From UBA6168 sp964508135 (GTDB taxonomy: Bacteria; Bacteroidota; Bacteroidia; Chitinophagales; Saprospiraceae), in NCBI GenBank assembly GCA_964508135.1, contig CAZDSU010000020.1, positions 1 to 64,000 of the forward strand: a DNA stretch of 64,000 nucleotides, in the 5' to 3' direction. Made by a program: the position numbers and the translations under genes. The first letter of the stretch is position 1; every line of letters begins with the position of its first letter. Below are positions 42,901 through 51,626 of this stretch, in pieces. A model generated the notes under the pieces. That model did no database searches and was not told where the DNA came from. It was given only the letters and a program-made list of their open reading frames with translations.

Positions 42901-44963
42901 GGTAAGGTGGTGCCGCCCGTTGCGGTCACGCTTGCCGAGCCATCGCTTCCGTTGCCACAGGTAGCATCATCGGAGGCCATTGAAATAATGAGTTGGGTTG
43001 GTTGGGTAATCGTGACGGATTCCGTCACGAGGCAGCCGTTGTTATCCGTCACTGTCACACCGTAAGTGCCAGCAGAAAGTCCAGATACTGAGGCTGTTGT
43101 TGAGGCATTTGTATCATCCCAGATGTAGTTGTAGCTGGCAGGATTTCCATTTACAACCGTGACACTGGCCACCCCGTTTGTGCCATTGAAACAACTTACG
43201 TTTGTGCTGGATGCTGCAACTTCGAGTGGCAGCGGGGCCTCAACGGTTTCCGTAGCCGTGGTTGAACAGCCATTGGCGTCGGTGATGGTTACGGTGTAAT
43301 TGCCTGCGGCAAGGTTGCTCGCAGTGGCAGTGGTCTGTGCAACTGGGTCGTTCCAAAGATAGGTGTATGGGGCCAAGCCACCGGATTCGGCAACCGATGC
43401 CGAACCGTCAGTGGTGTAGTTGCAGGTAGCATCTACAGCCGAAATGTTTGCAAAAATCTGTGGGCCGTCGGCAATGGTAGTTGTTGCGGAGCCAGAGCAG
43501 CCCTGTGTATCACTGACATTTACCGTATACGTTCCTGCAAAAAGGTTAGTGATGGTTTGTGTGGTTTGGGCACCCGGGTCGTTCCAAAGGTACGTGAACG
43601 CGCCGACGCCGTTGGCCACATTGATGACCGATGCAGAACCTTGGTTTTTACCAAAACAAATAACATTTGTGGAATGAAGCGTGACAGCGAGCTGCGGGCC
43701 TGCGTTCACGGTGACTGAGGCGGTCGCTGTGCAGCCCTGTGCATCCGTGACGGTCACGGAGTAGGTAGCTGGCGCAAGGCCAACGATTTGATCAGTTGTT
43801 TGTATCGGCGTAGTACCCCAAGCGAAAGTGTAGGGTGCCAAGCCGCCACTTGGGCTGTTCAGTGTGGCTGTGCCGTTGTCAGCGCCGTCGCACGACTCGT
43901 CGGTGGCGCTTGCGGACAGCACGATTTGGTCGCCATCTGCCACAGTAGCCGAGGCGGTGGCGGTGCAACCGTTTGTATCGGTCACGGTCACGGTGTAACT
44001 TCCAGCTACGACTGATTGTGGGTCGGGATTTGTGCCAAGCCCACCCGACCAAACGTAGGCGTAGGGTGTTGCGCCGCCAGTGGGCGTCAGGTCAATCGAG
44101 CCATCGTTGCCACCGAAGCAGGTCACGTCGTCGGCAGAAGCCGAGGCAGCCAAGTTGTCGGAGATAGCCACTGTGACCATGTTGGATATGCCGTCGTAAT
44201 CGAAGCATCCATGCCGGCGGGCTAGGCGGATATAATAGGTAGTCTGCACAATCGCAGTCGGATCGAACGTCTCGCCAGTTGCGCCAGCAACCACTACCCA
44301 ATCGGGGTTGGAAGGGGTGTAGGCTGTGCCAGTTGTACTCATAACCCACTGATATTCAAGCACATTGGAGCCACCAGAAGGCGATGTCGTGTTGGTCAGC
44401 AAAGCTGGGTCGTAAGGAGATAAGCAGGCCATTTGGTTGGTGCCGATAACACCGCCGTCGGTCACGTTGTCGCAGCAGAGCGCTTCCTTGATAACGATAT
44501 TGGTCTCGCCAACATACGCTGTGCACCCCGACCGCCTGGCGCAACGCCGGAAATAGGTCGTGACCGAAACTGGTCCTGGGTCATAGTCAGGGCTGTTGGT
44601 GTTGGGTATTGGCGTCCATTGGGTCAGTGGCGAGGTGGGGTCACTGGTGGTGAAAATCCATAGGAATTCCAAGGCACCGGAGCCGCCCGTTGGCAATGTT
44701 AGGCTGGTGATAATGGCGGGGTCCCAAGTGGGGTTTGGGCAACCGAACTCGTCACCGTCAATGGTTCCACCGTTCACGACGTTGTCGCACGCAGTGATGA
44801 CGTAGCCTGCTGGTGAAGCGGCTTTTGGGGTAGCCATTGGCAGCATTGCCAAGGCCATCAAAAATGTTTTGATGGAAATGGATTTCGTTCCTTTCGGTTC
44901 AAGGAATGAATTGCAGGTGCGGCATACAGCATCGCACCAAAGATGGAAGTGGAGCACTCTCAT
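39987..44963 (-). CDS. Giant SprB-repeat adhesin with SdrD-like domains and T9SS tail
   Basis: The product (about 1,658 aa) is a cell-surface protein. After a probable signal (IKTFLMALAMLPMATPKAAS) come two copies of a Cys-containing domain opening with CDNV, each with GGSxxLEYxW. Then follow ten SprB-type repeats of about 75 residues ending in GTYTVTVTDANGCT, and two SdrD-like B domains (VGNFVWQDLNQNGIQDSGE and IGDFVWQDADHDGIQD). A third CDNV domain, a PKD-like domain and a sorting domain (IQVYPNPTIGKVMVEF to VKVVKSE) finish it. SprB repeats occur in the gliding adhesin of Flavobacterium. An ATG at 45029 could add 22 residues. Confidence 0.92.
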   Translation of the reverse strand: MRVLHFHLWCDAVCRTCNSFLEPKGTKSISIKTFLMALAMLPMATPKAASPAGYVITACDNVVNGGTIDGDEFGCPNPTWDPAIITSLTLPTGGSGALEFLWIFTTSDPTSPLTQWTPIPNTNSPDYDPGPVSVTTYFRRCARRSGCTAYVGETNIVIKEALCCDNVTDGGVIGTNQMACLSPYDPALLTNTTSPSGGSNVLEYQWVMSTTGTAYTPSNPDWVVVAGATGETFDPTAIVQTTYYIRLARRHGCFDYDGISNMVTVAISDNLAASASADDVTCFGGNDGSIDLTPTGGATPYAYVWSGGLGTNPDPQSVVAGSYTVTVTDTNGCTATASATVADGDQIVLSASATDESCDGADNGTATLNSPSGGLAPYTFAWGTTPIQTTDQIVGLAPATYSVTVTDAQGCTATASVTVNAGPQLAVTLHSTNVICFGKNQGSASVINVANGVGAFTYLWNDPGAQTTQTITNLFAGTYTVNVSDTQGCSGSATTTIADGPQIFANISAVDATCNYTTDGSASVAESGGLAPYTYLWNDPVAQTTATASNLAAGNYTVTITDANGCSTTATETVEAPLPLEVAASSTNVSCFNGTNGVASVTVVNGNPASYNYIWDDTNASTTASVSGLSAGTYGVTVTDNNGCLVTESVTITQPTQLIISMASDDATCGNGSDGSASVTATGGTTLPNGDYNYAWSVPGSPNVNALNGISPGTYTVTVTDANGCSQIGSATIGAPPVLTANLDVTDVTCNGLGNGQISATAAGGVAPYGYVWNDTSASTGTSIGSLAPGAYGVTVTDAVGCTAFADGIVSEPAVLTVSIPKFDVICVDDTNGSAIALPVGGVAPYSYLWGGGQTTANLSNLGTGNYFVTVTDANGCTVVGSVQIISTTTLAMSTTAVDANCFNSTDGSATAVVTGGNSPFIYQWSNGITTAVNSNIGAGTYTVIVQDADGCTVSDDAVVASPPQLTGPATVVSAISTYGGSNGSIKVTPAGGVAPYAVLWSNASTATTLTGLSGGTYSVVTTDANGCTVSATVTLVNPSKVGNFVWQDLNQNGIQDSGEPGMDSVKLHLIGATTTGVQIHFTTYSDTTGFYVFDGLAAGTYQVKVDLPSIHVFSPANVGSDLTDSDINTVDSSTAIFSLAIGNYESRWDVGLIELDEKTNIGDFVWQDADHDGIQDPLEQGIANYTVRLYSMPANTLVATKTTNSIGKYLFTDVMPGLYQVEFAVANLPNGHVYSPANQGTNDNLDSDPDPATGRTATFQVFPFTVDNLTLDAGVFKECDNVTDGGLIGYNEALCGAGADPAEIVNLTFPSGGFGVLEYLWLKSTVPVFNGPGDPNWAMIPNSNNQNYNPGPISQSTYYIRCSRRAGCPDYPGESNIVSKTITANPLAQIIDHPTTLCTNVGGRFEAAIAGGGATYFWEFGTDATPTTAATRVVNPVSWSTEGTKPVSLTVTRFGCSVTVSTSVAVTICGNPLIVIFDDLFASLDGEAVNLRWHVTGLDLASTVFMVQRSENGDDFENLNAMAGTAHDANGVFHFVDNQPRLGDNIYRIQYRQSGENESEGLSGTTTVFNKPAGVLPIQVYPNPTIGKVMVEFVKLSPNSSTIQVWDAYGRVVLETEVPEYTEKKELDLSSLPLGVYWLRIYSENVREQVVKVVKSE

Positions 44964-45244
44964 AGTCGTCTTTTTCAATACATAAAACAATGAAAATCGC
45001 GACGAATAAACGTCGAGACTATCATCCAATCAGAAAATAGTTACTATCAGGAAAGTAGGAGGGGAAATTCAACTTTGAGTGCTTGTCTCCGGCAAGAATT
45101 TATAGGAAATGGCAGCGCCGGTGTGTTGTATTTGTCTCGTCAGCCATTCAATTTTGGGCTGTTGAATAGGGGTTGGTCAAAAACTGTACCATTTAAGAAA
45201 AATGTTTATGTGTTTTCTCGAAAAAGTTTTAGACGGAAAAAATG

Positions 45245-45883
45245 TCATGCGTTGTTGAAGGCTTCAACCAATTTGTGGTGGATGTCCAAAACTTGCGGTA
45301 TCAGCAATTTATCACCATCGTTAATTATCACATAATCAGCGAGTTGTGCCTTTTTTTCATCGTCCATCTGCTTTGCCATGCGGGCTTCCACCGCTGCCCT
45401 TGAAAGGCCATCACGCTGTGTTGTCCGCCGAATCCGAATCTCTTTTGGGGCATAAACTGCCACGGTTTTATCATAAAATATTTCACTGCCGATTTCAAAA
45501 AGCAAGGCAGATTCTTTGAGGGTGTAAGGTAGGTTCCGTTGGCGTTTGTGCCATTTTTCACCGTCTTTCATCACAGCTGGGTGTACGATGGCGTTCAGTT
45601 GTTCCAGTTTTGCGGCGTCTTGAAAAACGATGTCTGCAATCCATTTTCGGTTGAGCGAACCGTCGGGCAGGTATGCCTCGTCGCCGAACAGTTTTTTCAC
45701 CTTGCCAATCAAGCGCCGGTCTTCGACCATCAATGCTTTGGCCCGCTCGTCGGCGTAGTACACCGGGATGCCAAGTTGCTCAAAAATCTGGCAGACGGTG
45801 GTCTTCCCACTTCCAATTCCGCCCGTGACGCCAACTTGAAGCGGTGCTTTGGCCGTCGGCAATGTTTGACTGTTTTGCGACAT
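45245..45883 (-). CDS. coaE: Dephospho-CoA kinase
   Basis: It phosphorylates the 3'-OH of dephospho-CoA, the last step of coenzyme A synthesis. From MSQNSQTLPTAK the product has 212 residues, with the P-loop VTGGIGSGKTTV, the lid-region YADERAKALM and FLF-like VHPAVMKDGEKW, and the family C-terminus ADYVIINDGDKLL. An extra four-residue start at 45895 is possible. It is divergent from the PorP/SprF gene. Confidence 0.94.
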   Translation of the reverse strand: MSQNSQTLPTAKAPLQVGVTGGIGSGKTTVCQIFEQLGIPVYYADERAKALMVEDRRLIGKVKKLFGDEAYLPDGSLNRKWIADIVFQDAAKLEQLNAIVHPAVMKDGEKWHKRQRNLPYTLKESALLFEIGSEIFYDKTVAVYAPKEIRIRRTTQRDGLSRAAVEARMAKQMDDEKKAQLADYVIINDGDKLLIPQVLDIHHKLVEAFNNA

Positions 45884-45957
45884 AAAATTTATCAAAGTTT
45901 TTATAAACCATGAAGCTGCACTAACTTGGGTGCAATTTCAGCGATAAAACCCATTTT

Positions 45958-46989
45958 ATGAAATTCGTTTACACAAGCTCCATTCGATTGCTCTCCTCAG
46001 CGGTATTGGTCGCCAGTATTACTTTGGCCTCAGCGCAGGACATCCACTTTTCCCAGTTCAACAACACACCAGCCAACCTGAACCCAGCACTGACGGGCGT
46101 TTTCGGTGGCGACCTGCGGTTCATCGCCAACTACCGCAACCAGTGGAAATCCGTTCCAGTGGATTACCGAACGATTTCTGGAGCATTTGATTCCAAGCTT
46201 TACCACAAGGCTTTTGGCAAAAATGGCTATCTTGGTTACGGCCTGGTCTTCAACAACGACGTGGCGGGCGATGCCCAAATTGGCATCTCGCAACTTGGGG
46301 CAAACCTATCGTACACCCGGCAAATGAGCGATGCGCTTTTTGTAAGCGTTGGTGCTCAATTTGCCTTGAGCCAGCGCTCCATCAGCCCTGAAAAACTCAG
46401 CTACGAGGAGCAATGGAACGGCGATATTTTTGACCCAAACCGCTCCAACGGCGAGTCGTTCAGCTCCACGAGCAAGGGCATAGGCAGCATCTCGACCGGG
46501 CTTAACCTTCACTACCAAGTGGAAGGCACCCGAACAAAGTTCGACCTGGGCAGTGGCATTTTTCACCTCAACGAACCGAATACCAGCTTCGATGGCGACC
46601 CTGCGGCAAATTTGCCCCTGAAATTCTCGCCCTATTTACTTTCTACGATTGAACTCAGCGCAAAGCTCGACCTACGGGTTAACGGGCTTTTTGCCAAACA
46701 ACTTTCCTACCAGGAAGCAGTTGCGGGGGCGGCCGTCCGCTACCATTTCAGCACTGAAAAAGATAACGAACTGAATGCCCAGGCGGGAGTGGCCATGCGT
46801 TTTGGGGATGCCTTGCTGCCTTCCATTGAAGTTCAGTTCCGAAATTGGACCGCTGGCCTGAGCTACGACCAGAATTTTTCAGCCTTTGAGGTCGCCACCA
46901 ACCACCGAGGTGGCCCAGAATTTTTCCTCCAATACATTTTGTGGAAAGTGCACCCACCCAAGGAATTCAAGGCTTGTCCGGTATTTTAG
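45958..46989 (+). CDS. PorP/SprF-family T9SS outer-membrane protein
   Basis: PorP/SprF proteins are outer-membrane barrels needed to present or hold T9SS adhesins on the surface. The 343-residue product has a signal peptide and the family opening QDIHFSQFNNTPANLNPALTG, then FIANYRNQWKSVPVDYRTISG and NPAL-type strands, ending with PEFFLQYILWK. In Flavobacterium a sprF gene follows sprB; here this gene lies 1 kb upstream of the SprB-repeat gene on the other strand, so a joint role is plausible but not shown. Confidence 0.94.
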   Translation: MKFVYTSSIRLLSSAVLVASITLASAQDIHFSQFNNTPANLNPALTGVFGGDLRFIANYRNQWKSVPVDYRTISGAFDSKLYHKAFGKNGYLGYGLVFNNDVAGDAQIGISQLGANLSYTRQMSDALFVSVGAQFALSQRSISPEKLSYEEQWNGDIFDPNRSNGESFSSTSKGIGSISTGLNLHYQVEGTRTKFDLGSGIFHLNEPNTSFDGDPAANLPLKFSPYLLSTIELSAKLDLRVNGLFAKQLSYQEAVAGAAVRYHFSTEKDNELNAQAGVAMRFGDALLPSIEVQFRNWTAGLSYDQNFSAFEVATNHRGGPEFFLQYILWKVHPPKEFKACPVF

Positions 46990-47153
46990 ACCCAAATTCT
47001 GGACAATTTTTTTGGTTCCCAATCCGCTAACACTCGCCCACCGCACGTGTTGGCTTAGTATTTGTTTTTCCGGTTATCCCTCCTTTTCTGAATACTCCCC
47101 TGTTTAAGGTTTATTGAATTCAATCACGTTGGCCCCCCAACAAAAACTAACAC

Positions 47154-47669
47154 ATGAAAAAAGATATGCGGACGGTGCAGCCCATGCCACAAGAAGGCGG
47201 ATGCTGCGAGAAAAAAGTTACGGTTCCCCATTACTGGAAAGGCGGCACGACTGGCTTGGAGCACGACTGGATGGCAGCAATGAATTGGTACAACCGGCAC
47301 GTACCGGGGTGGTTTGATGAGGTAATAATCCCCAGCGACCCGGATGGGAGGTGTTTTTATCCAATCATTGATTTGTTTGTGAACGATATAGCCCAATTGG
47401 TCATTGAACCGGGTGCCCGTTTGGTGATTTCACGCTACGGAAAACTGACCATTGACGGCCTTGCCAAAAAGGGAATTGGTATCCTGAACGACGGCGAACT
47501 GATTGTAAAAGGCGAATTGACCATCAACCGAACCAACTTTTCCAACGTTCGAAACAAGGGCCTGATTCACAATTCCGGCTCGATTGCTTTCGACCAACCC
47601 ATGAAAAAAGGCTTAGTACAACAAGCAGGCGGAAGGTTTGAAAATTTTGGTGAAACGTTATTCTTCTGA
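47154..47669 (+). CDS. Hypothetical beta-helix-like protein
   Basis: No named family. The 171-residue product opens with a Cys pair (GGCCEKK), then HYWKGGTTGLEHDWMAAMNWYNRHVPGWFDEVIIP, which resembles the WxGG...WxxxxNWxxxxVP units found at the front of secreted beta-helix proteins. After that come short strand repeats (LVIEPGARLVISRYGKLTID, GILNDGELIVKGELTI, GLIHNSGSIAF). There is no signal peptide, so despite the look of a secreted fragment it may be cytosolic or a remnant. Confidence 0.7.
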   Translation: MKKDMRTVQPMPQEGGCCEKKVTVPHYWKGGTTGLEHDWMAAMNWYNRHVPGWFDEVIIPSDPDGRCFYPIIDLFVNDIAQLVIEPGARLVISRYGKLTIDGLAKKGIGILNDGELIVKGELTINRTNFSNVRNKGLIHNSGSIAFDQPMKKGLVQQAGGRFENFGETLFF

Positions 47670-47724
47670 TAATCAAGCAATTAGCAACTATTTTTGCTAA
47701 AAAAAAAACAGTTTGAAACATAGC

Positions 47725-47755
47725 TTGCGTTTAAAGGTTTGGTTTGTTACTTTTG
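47725..47755 (+). promoter_or_regulatory. Promoter of the DUF2795 gene
   Basis: TTG (47725-47727), 20 bases, then TACTTTTG (47748-47755) fits the Bacteroidota -33/-7 consensus. The leader to the ATG at 47858 would be about 95 bases. Confidence 0.55.
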
Positions 47756-47857
47756 CCCGCAATTCCAAAAAATGTTCACTCGAACGAACTTTTTGAAATT
47801 TCATTTCTTTACACAAGAGCGAAAAACGCTTTTTGTTAATCTAAACTTGATTGTAAT

Positions 47858-48079
47858 ATGTACTGGACTCTTGAGCTTGCTATGCACCTGGAGGATGCCC
47901 CCTTCCCTGCCACTCGTGACGAATTGATAGACTTTGCAATCCGTTCCGGCTCCCCTTTGGAGGTTATCGAAAACCTTCAGGAGATGGAAGAGGAAGGTGA
48001 GCTTTTTGACAGCATTGAAGATATTTGGCCCGACTATCCTCGTAAAGACGACTTCCTTTTCAACGAAGACGAATACTAA
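47858..48079 (+). CDS. DUF2795 protein
   Basis: The 73-residue product (MYWTLELAMHLEDAPFPATR, then DELIDFAIRSGSPLEVIENLQEMEE split by a short turn, then SIEDIWPDYPRKDDFLFNEDEY) is the DUF2795 family, strongly conserved in Bacteroidota and very acidic. It has no signal peptide. Function unknown. It has its own promoter and terminator, so it is probably a highly expressed single-gene unit. Confidence 0.9.
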   Translation: MYWTLELAMHLEDAPFPATRDELIDFAIRSGSPLEVIENLQEMEEEGELFDSIEDIWPDYPRKDDFLFNEDEY

Positions 48080-48117
48080 TCATTAACAATCAGTCAGTTA
48101 CAAGGCTACGAGCCATT

Positions 48118-48160
48118 AAACAGGTTTTGCCCTTCTGGGTAAAACCTGTTTTTTTTTTTG
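48118..48160 (+). terminator. Strong intrinsic terminator
   Basis: AAACAGGTTTT-CCC and GGG-AAAACCTGTTT pair around ttct, followed by a run of T to 48160. It ends the DUF2795 unit. Confidence 0.92.
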
Positions 48161-48218
48161 AGACAATAGACATTAGACACCGTCCCGTGCTCCTCTATTG
48201 TTTAAAGTCTAATATCTT

Positions 48219-48906
48219 TTGCCTGAAATGCTCGAAATCCGCTATCAAGACGAACACCTCGTGGCCATCAACAAGCCCCACGGCCTGTTAGTACACAAGT
48301 CGCCCATCGCTGCTGATGCCTCAGAGTTCGCCGTGCAAANNNNNNNNNNAGCTTGGGCAGCGGGTGTTCTCGGCGCACCTATTGGACCCAAAAACAGGTG
48401 GCGTCCTGCTCTTCGCCCTCAACCCTGACATGAACTCGAAGATGCAGTCCATGTTCGAGACCCGACAAGTGCAAAAAACCTACATTGCCATCGTGCGGGG
48501 CTTCCTGCCCGAACTGGGCGAGATTGACTACCCGCTCACCAACGAAAACGGCCTCACGCAGGACGCCGTCACCCACTACGAGCGACTTGCCACCGCCGAG
48601 CTACCCGTCGCCTTCGGCAACCACCCAACCTCCCGATATTCTTTGGCAAAAATGCTGCCCGAAACAGGCCGTCAACACCAGTTGCGCAAGCACATGGCGC
48701 ATATTTTTCACCCCATCATCGGCGACAGGCCGCATGGTTGCAACAAGCAAAACCGGCTCTGGCTGGAAAAATGGGGGATGAACACGATGCTGCTTCACGC
48801 TTCCATGTTGAAGTTTACGCATCCGGCGACGGGTGAGAAAGTTGAGATTTCGGCGGGATTGCAGGAAGAGTTTTTGCGGGTGAAGGAACTGCTTGGATGG
48901 GGTTAG
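48219..48906 (+). CDS. RluA/TruC-type pseudouridine synthase, interrupted by a 10-N gap
   Basis: The gene begins MPEMLEIRYQDEHLVAINKP with HGLLVHKSPI, as in TruC, the synthase that modifies tRNA position 65. Ten N at 48340-48349 lie inside it, and the reading frame differs on the two sides, so the true gap length is not 10. Downstream is LGQRVFSAHLLDPKTGGVLLF, where most relatives have HRLDRxTSG: the catalytic Asp is present but Arg is Leu. ETGRQHQLRKHMAHIFHPIIGD follows, as in TruC. It is treated as one real gene. Confidence 0.85.
48340..48349. other. Assembly gap (10 N)
   Basis: Ten N inside the TruC-like gene. The frame change across it shows that the number is arbitrary. Confidence 0.95.
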
Positions 48907-48949
48907 CCGTTATGCAGCGTTTTTGAACGATAAGTCATTACCCGCATAA

Positions 48950-49243
48950 ATGCAATTGATGAAAAGAGGTAATAAAAAAAGGTTGAAGCCGATTTTCATT
49001 TTGGCTGCTTTGTCGGTAATATTCTCAACAGTTATACTCCTTGTAGCGGTAGAGTTAACTTTCTTGTCAATAGTCGGTCTCTTATTCTTCACTTTGGCCA
49101 CAGGGTTGGGGTACTATTTGTCGCAAAAAAACGAGGGGGAAAAAAATTCGAGGTTCGCCAAAGCCTTGTTTATCTTGGCAATAATTTCCAACGTCGTTGG
49201 GACTATTGCTTTATGGTGGCTATCAACAGTCATTGGTGCATAG
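48950..49243 (+). CDS. Small membrane protein, three helices
   Basis: The 97-residue product has a positive N-terminus (MKRGNKKRLKP, from a second Met at 48959) and three hydrophobic stretches: IFILAALSVIFSTVILLVAV, LSIVGLLFFTLATGLGYYL and ALFILAIISNVVGTIALWWL. I do not recognise the family. It is A/T-richer than the neighbours and ends seven bases before the Clp-like gene, converging on it. Confidence 0.65.
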   Translation: MQLMKRGNKKRLKPIFILAALSVIFSTVILLVAVELTFLSIVGLLFFTLATGLGYYLSQKNEGEKNSRFAKALFILAIISNVVGTIALWWLSTVIGA

Positions 49244-49250
49244 TAATATC

Positions 49251-51515
49251 TTAAGTCACCGTCAATTTCCCAACCTCATCAACATCCACCACCAACTCCC
49301 GTCCCTCCACGGCCGGGTTCTCCAGCAGCCACTTCGCCAATTCCTTCACGATGACATCTTCCACCGCCCGTTGCAGCGGCCTTGCACCATATTTTTCATG
49401 GAAGCCAACTTGCGCGATGTACGCCTCCGTCCGAAGGGTGAACTTTATTTTGAGGTTTCGCTTCGCAAACCCTTCCCTTGACTTCACTTCCTCCAGTTCC
49501 TTTTGGGCGATGAGGCGGATGCTGTCTTGCGCCAGCGGCTGGAACACCACCACATGGTCAATCCGGTTGACAAACTCGGGCCTAAAAAACTTGCTGATGG
49601 CCGAGCGGTACGTCTCGTCGTCGGGCATCCGGTTGCCGTAGCCGATGGAGGCCCGGTTGCTCGCCCCGAGGTTGGTGGTCAGGATGATGATGCAGTTGCG
49701 GAAATTGGTCACCCGACCGAATGCGTCCACCAACATGCCCTCGTCCAACACCGTGAGGAAGGCGTCGAAGATGGCAGGCGTGGCCTTCTCCGCCTCGTCG
49801 AGGAGCAGCACAGCGAAGGGACGCTCTCGCACCTGTTGCACCAATTTGCCAGGCTCGGTGCCCGTGCCGAGGAATCGGGTAATCTGCGACGGGTGCTGAA
49901 ACTCGCTCATGTCAATTCGGATGAGCGGCGAGGTTTTTTGCCCCAAGCCAAAGAAATATTGCGCCAGCGCCTGTGCAGCCGCCGTCTTGCCCACCCCAGT
50001 TGGCCCAGCGAAAACCAGCGTGGTTATTGGTTTCTGCGGGTTGTTCAGTCCCGCCTTGAAGACCTTGATGACGTCGGTCAACTTCTCCGTGGCAGCCTCC
50101 TGCCCGATGATTTTTTCGTTGAAAAAATTGCGGAGCGCCACTTGGTCGAGCAGCAGGTCGTCCCGAAGGAACAGCTCCGGCAGGCCGGTTCGGCGGATGA
50201 ATTGCGCCAGCACGTCCCGCTTGTGAATCTCGTTTTTTTTGTGAAAAATGGCCTCGCTCACGCACTCGCCAAGGAAGCGGATGCTCTTGCCGGGGAAGCT
50301 TTCGTATGGGTAAAACCTCCGCAGCAGCCGGGTGGACGTGTTCAGCGCATCTTGGGTGAGGCTTATTTTGTAGGCTTGCTGCACGTGGGCGTTGAACTTG
50401 TCGAGCACCACGGCGAGGCTGCGCTCCGGCAGTTCCGGCAGCTCCACGAGTTGCATGCTTTCGACAAAGCCGGGGAGCAGCCTCCTCATGCTTTCCAGCT
50501 CCTGCGGGGTCACCTCGCCGGTGATTTGCAGCTTGCCCTGCTGCATGAACGGCAACAGGTAGGCCGCCACGCTGTCCTCCACACCCTTGCCACCTTCTCG
50601 CAGCAGCCGGACGATGTCCTCCACCCAGAGGATGCCGTTCATCACGCCAAGTTCCCAGACCATTTCCTCCGCTGTTTCCTGCCAGTCGCCGAGGTACTTG
50701 CTGGTGGCCGTGAACCGCTGCGCCTGTATCCGCCAGAAGCTTTGCTCGTTCTCGGTTTTCTTCGAAAAACTGACCAGTTTGCGGAACGCCTGCCGCAGCA
50801 CGGCGCTTTTGCCGACGCCGTGGTTGCCCACCACCAGCACGCTGGCCCGTTGCTGCATCAGCTTCTCGACCACCTGCGCCACGTACTCATCCAACTCCCA
50901 AGCGGCGTCGGGCGAGGAGGCGAGGTTGCGTTGCACCGCCTTTGGGTACGGGTATCGCTCGGCCAGCCGCTCCAGCACTTTCGGCGTCTGGGTCACGTTC
51001 CAGGTGTAGGTGAAAAATGAATCTTCCTTCACCTTCAGCGTCACCACATCCAGCGTGGGCATTGGGTAACCCGCCAAGCGGTAGATTTCCTCCGGGCCTT
51101 TTTCGTCGAGCGAATTGCTGATGAAATGGCGGGCCAAACTGTCCAACTGGCCAATATCGTAGCAATAAAAACTCTCGTCGAGCAGCGGCAAGAAACACTC
51201 GAACACGTTTGGCTCGGCTTCGCCGTAAACGAGGGGCATGGCAATTTTCACTTTGCTGGAAAGCGGAAAAGCGCTGTGGCCAAAGCGGTAAGTTGGCCGC
51301 ATCGTGGTTTCTATCATGCGGAGGGTCGGTGCTTCCAGTTCCAGCAGTGGGTAGTCGCCGTCCTTTTTGTATATTTTTGTGAGGTGGTCAATGAGTACCG
51401 ACTTCAACTTGTTCTGCGTGGCCTCCACGACCTGGTAGGGTGTGCCGACCAGTATGCCAAGTATCGCATTTTCGTTGAGTTGAAAACAAAGCAAGGGGTA
51501 GGTGAGCTTTTCCAT
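49251..51515 (-). CDS. Clp/Hsp100-type AAA+ ATPase without the usual N-domain
   Basis: The 754-residue product has two AAA+ modules like ClpA/ClpB: Walker A1 GNHGVGKS (230-237) with GILWVEDI (294-301), and Walker A2 GPTGVGKT (504-511) with VLLLDEAEKA (569-578). It ends with a D2-small domain, KYGARPLQRAVEDVIVKEL. The first 200 residues are not the Clp_N repeat but an unknown strand-rich domain. The D1 pore loop keeps KYLG, while the D2 loop reads FLGTGTEP and lacks the Tyr-Val-Gly of ClpB. No IGL/IGF-type ClpP loop is obvious. It probably unfolds or remodels proteins; the partner is unknown. Confidence 0.9.
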   Translation of the reverse strand: MEKLTYPLLCFQLNENAILGILVGTPYQVVEATQNKLKSVLIDHLTKIYKKDGDYPLLELEAPTLRMIETTMRPTYRFGHSAFPLSSKVKIAMPLVYGEAEPNVFECFLPLLDESFYCYDIGQLDSLARHFISNSLDEKGPEEIYRLAGYPMPTLDVVTLKVKEDSFFTYTWNVTQTPKVLERLAERYPYPKAVQRNLASSPDAAWELDEYVAQVVEKLMQQRASVLVVGNHGVGKSAVLRQAFRKLVSFSKKTENEQSFWRIQAQRFTATSKYLGDWQETAEEMVWELGVMNGILWVEDIVRLLREGGKGVEDSVAAYLLPFMQQGKLQITGEVTPQELESMRRLLPGFVESMQLVELPELPERSLAVVLDKFNAHVQQAYKISLTQDALNTSTRLLRRFYPYESFPGKSIRFLGECVSEAIFHKKNEIHKRDVLAQFIRRTGLPELFLRDDLLLDQVALRNFFNEKIIGQEAATEKLTDVIKVFKAGLNNPQKPITTLVFAGPTGVGKTAAAQALAQYFFGLGQKTSPLIRIDMSEFQHPSQITRFLGTGTEPGKLVQQVRERPFAVLLLDEAEKATPAIFDAFLTVLDEGMLVDAFGRVTNFRNCIIILTTNLGASNRASIGYGNRMPDDETYRSAISKFFRPEFVNRIDHVVVFQPLAQDSIRLIAQKELEEVKSREGFAKRNLKIKFTLRTEAYIAQVGFHEKYGARPLQRAVEDVIVKELAKWLLENPAVEGRELVVDVDEVGKLTVT

Positions 51516-51626
51516 GAATCAAAAGTAGAACAATGTTTTGCGAATTGGTGCGGAAAGCGAAACTTTGCGGCCAATTTCATCACCAGTATTGGGGCACTCA
51601 AAACAATCCCATTTAAAACATTATTC

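Noticed and set aside
49503..51020. 505-codon open frame opposite the Clp-like gene
   Set aside because: It is antisense to two intact AAA+ modules; its Arg/Gln/His-rich product is typical of shadow frames.
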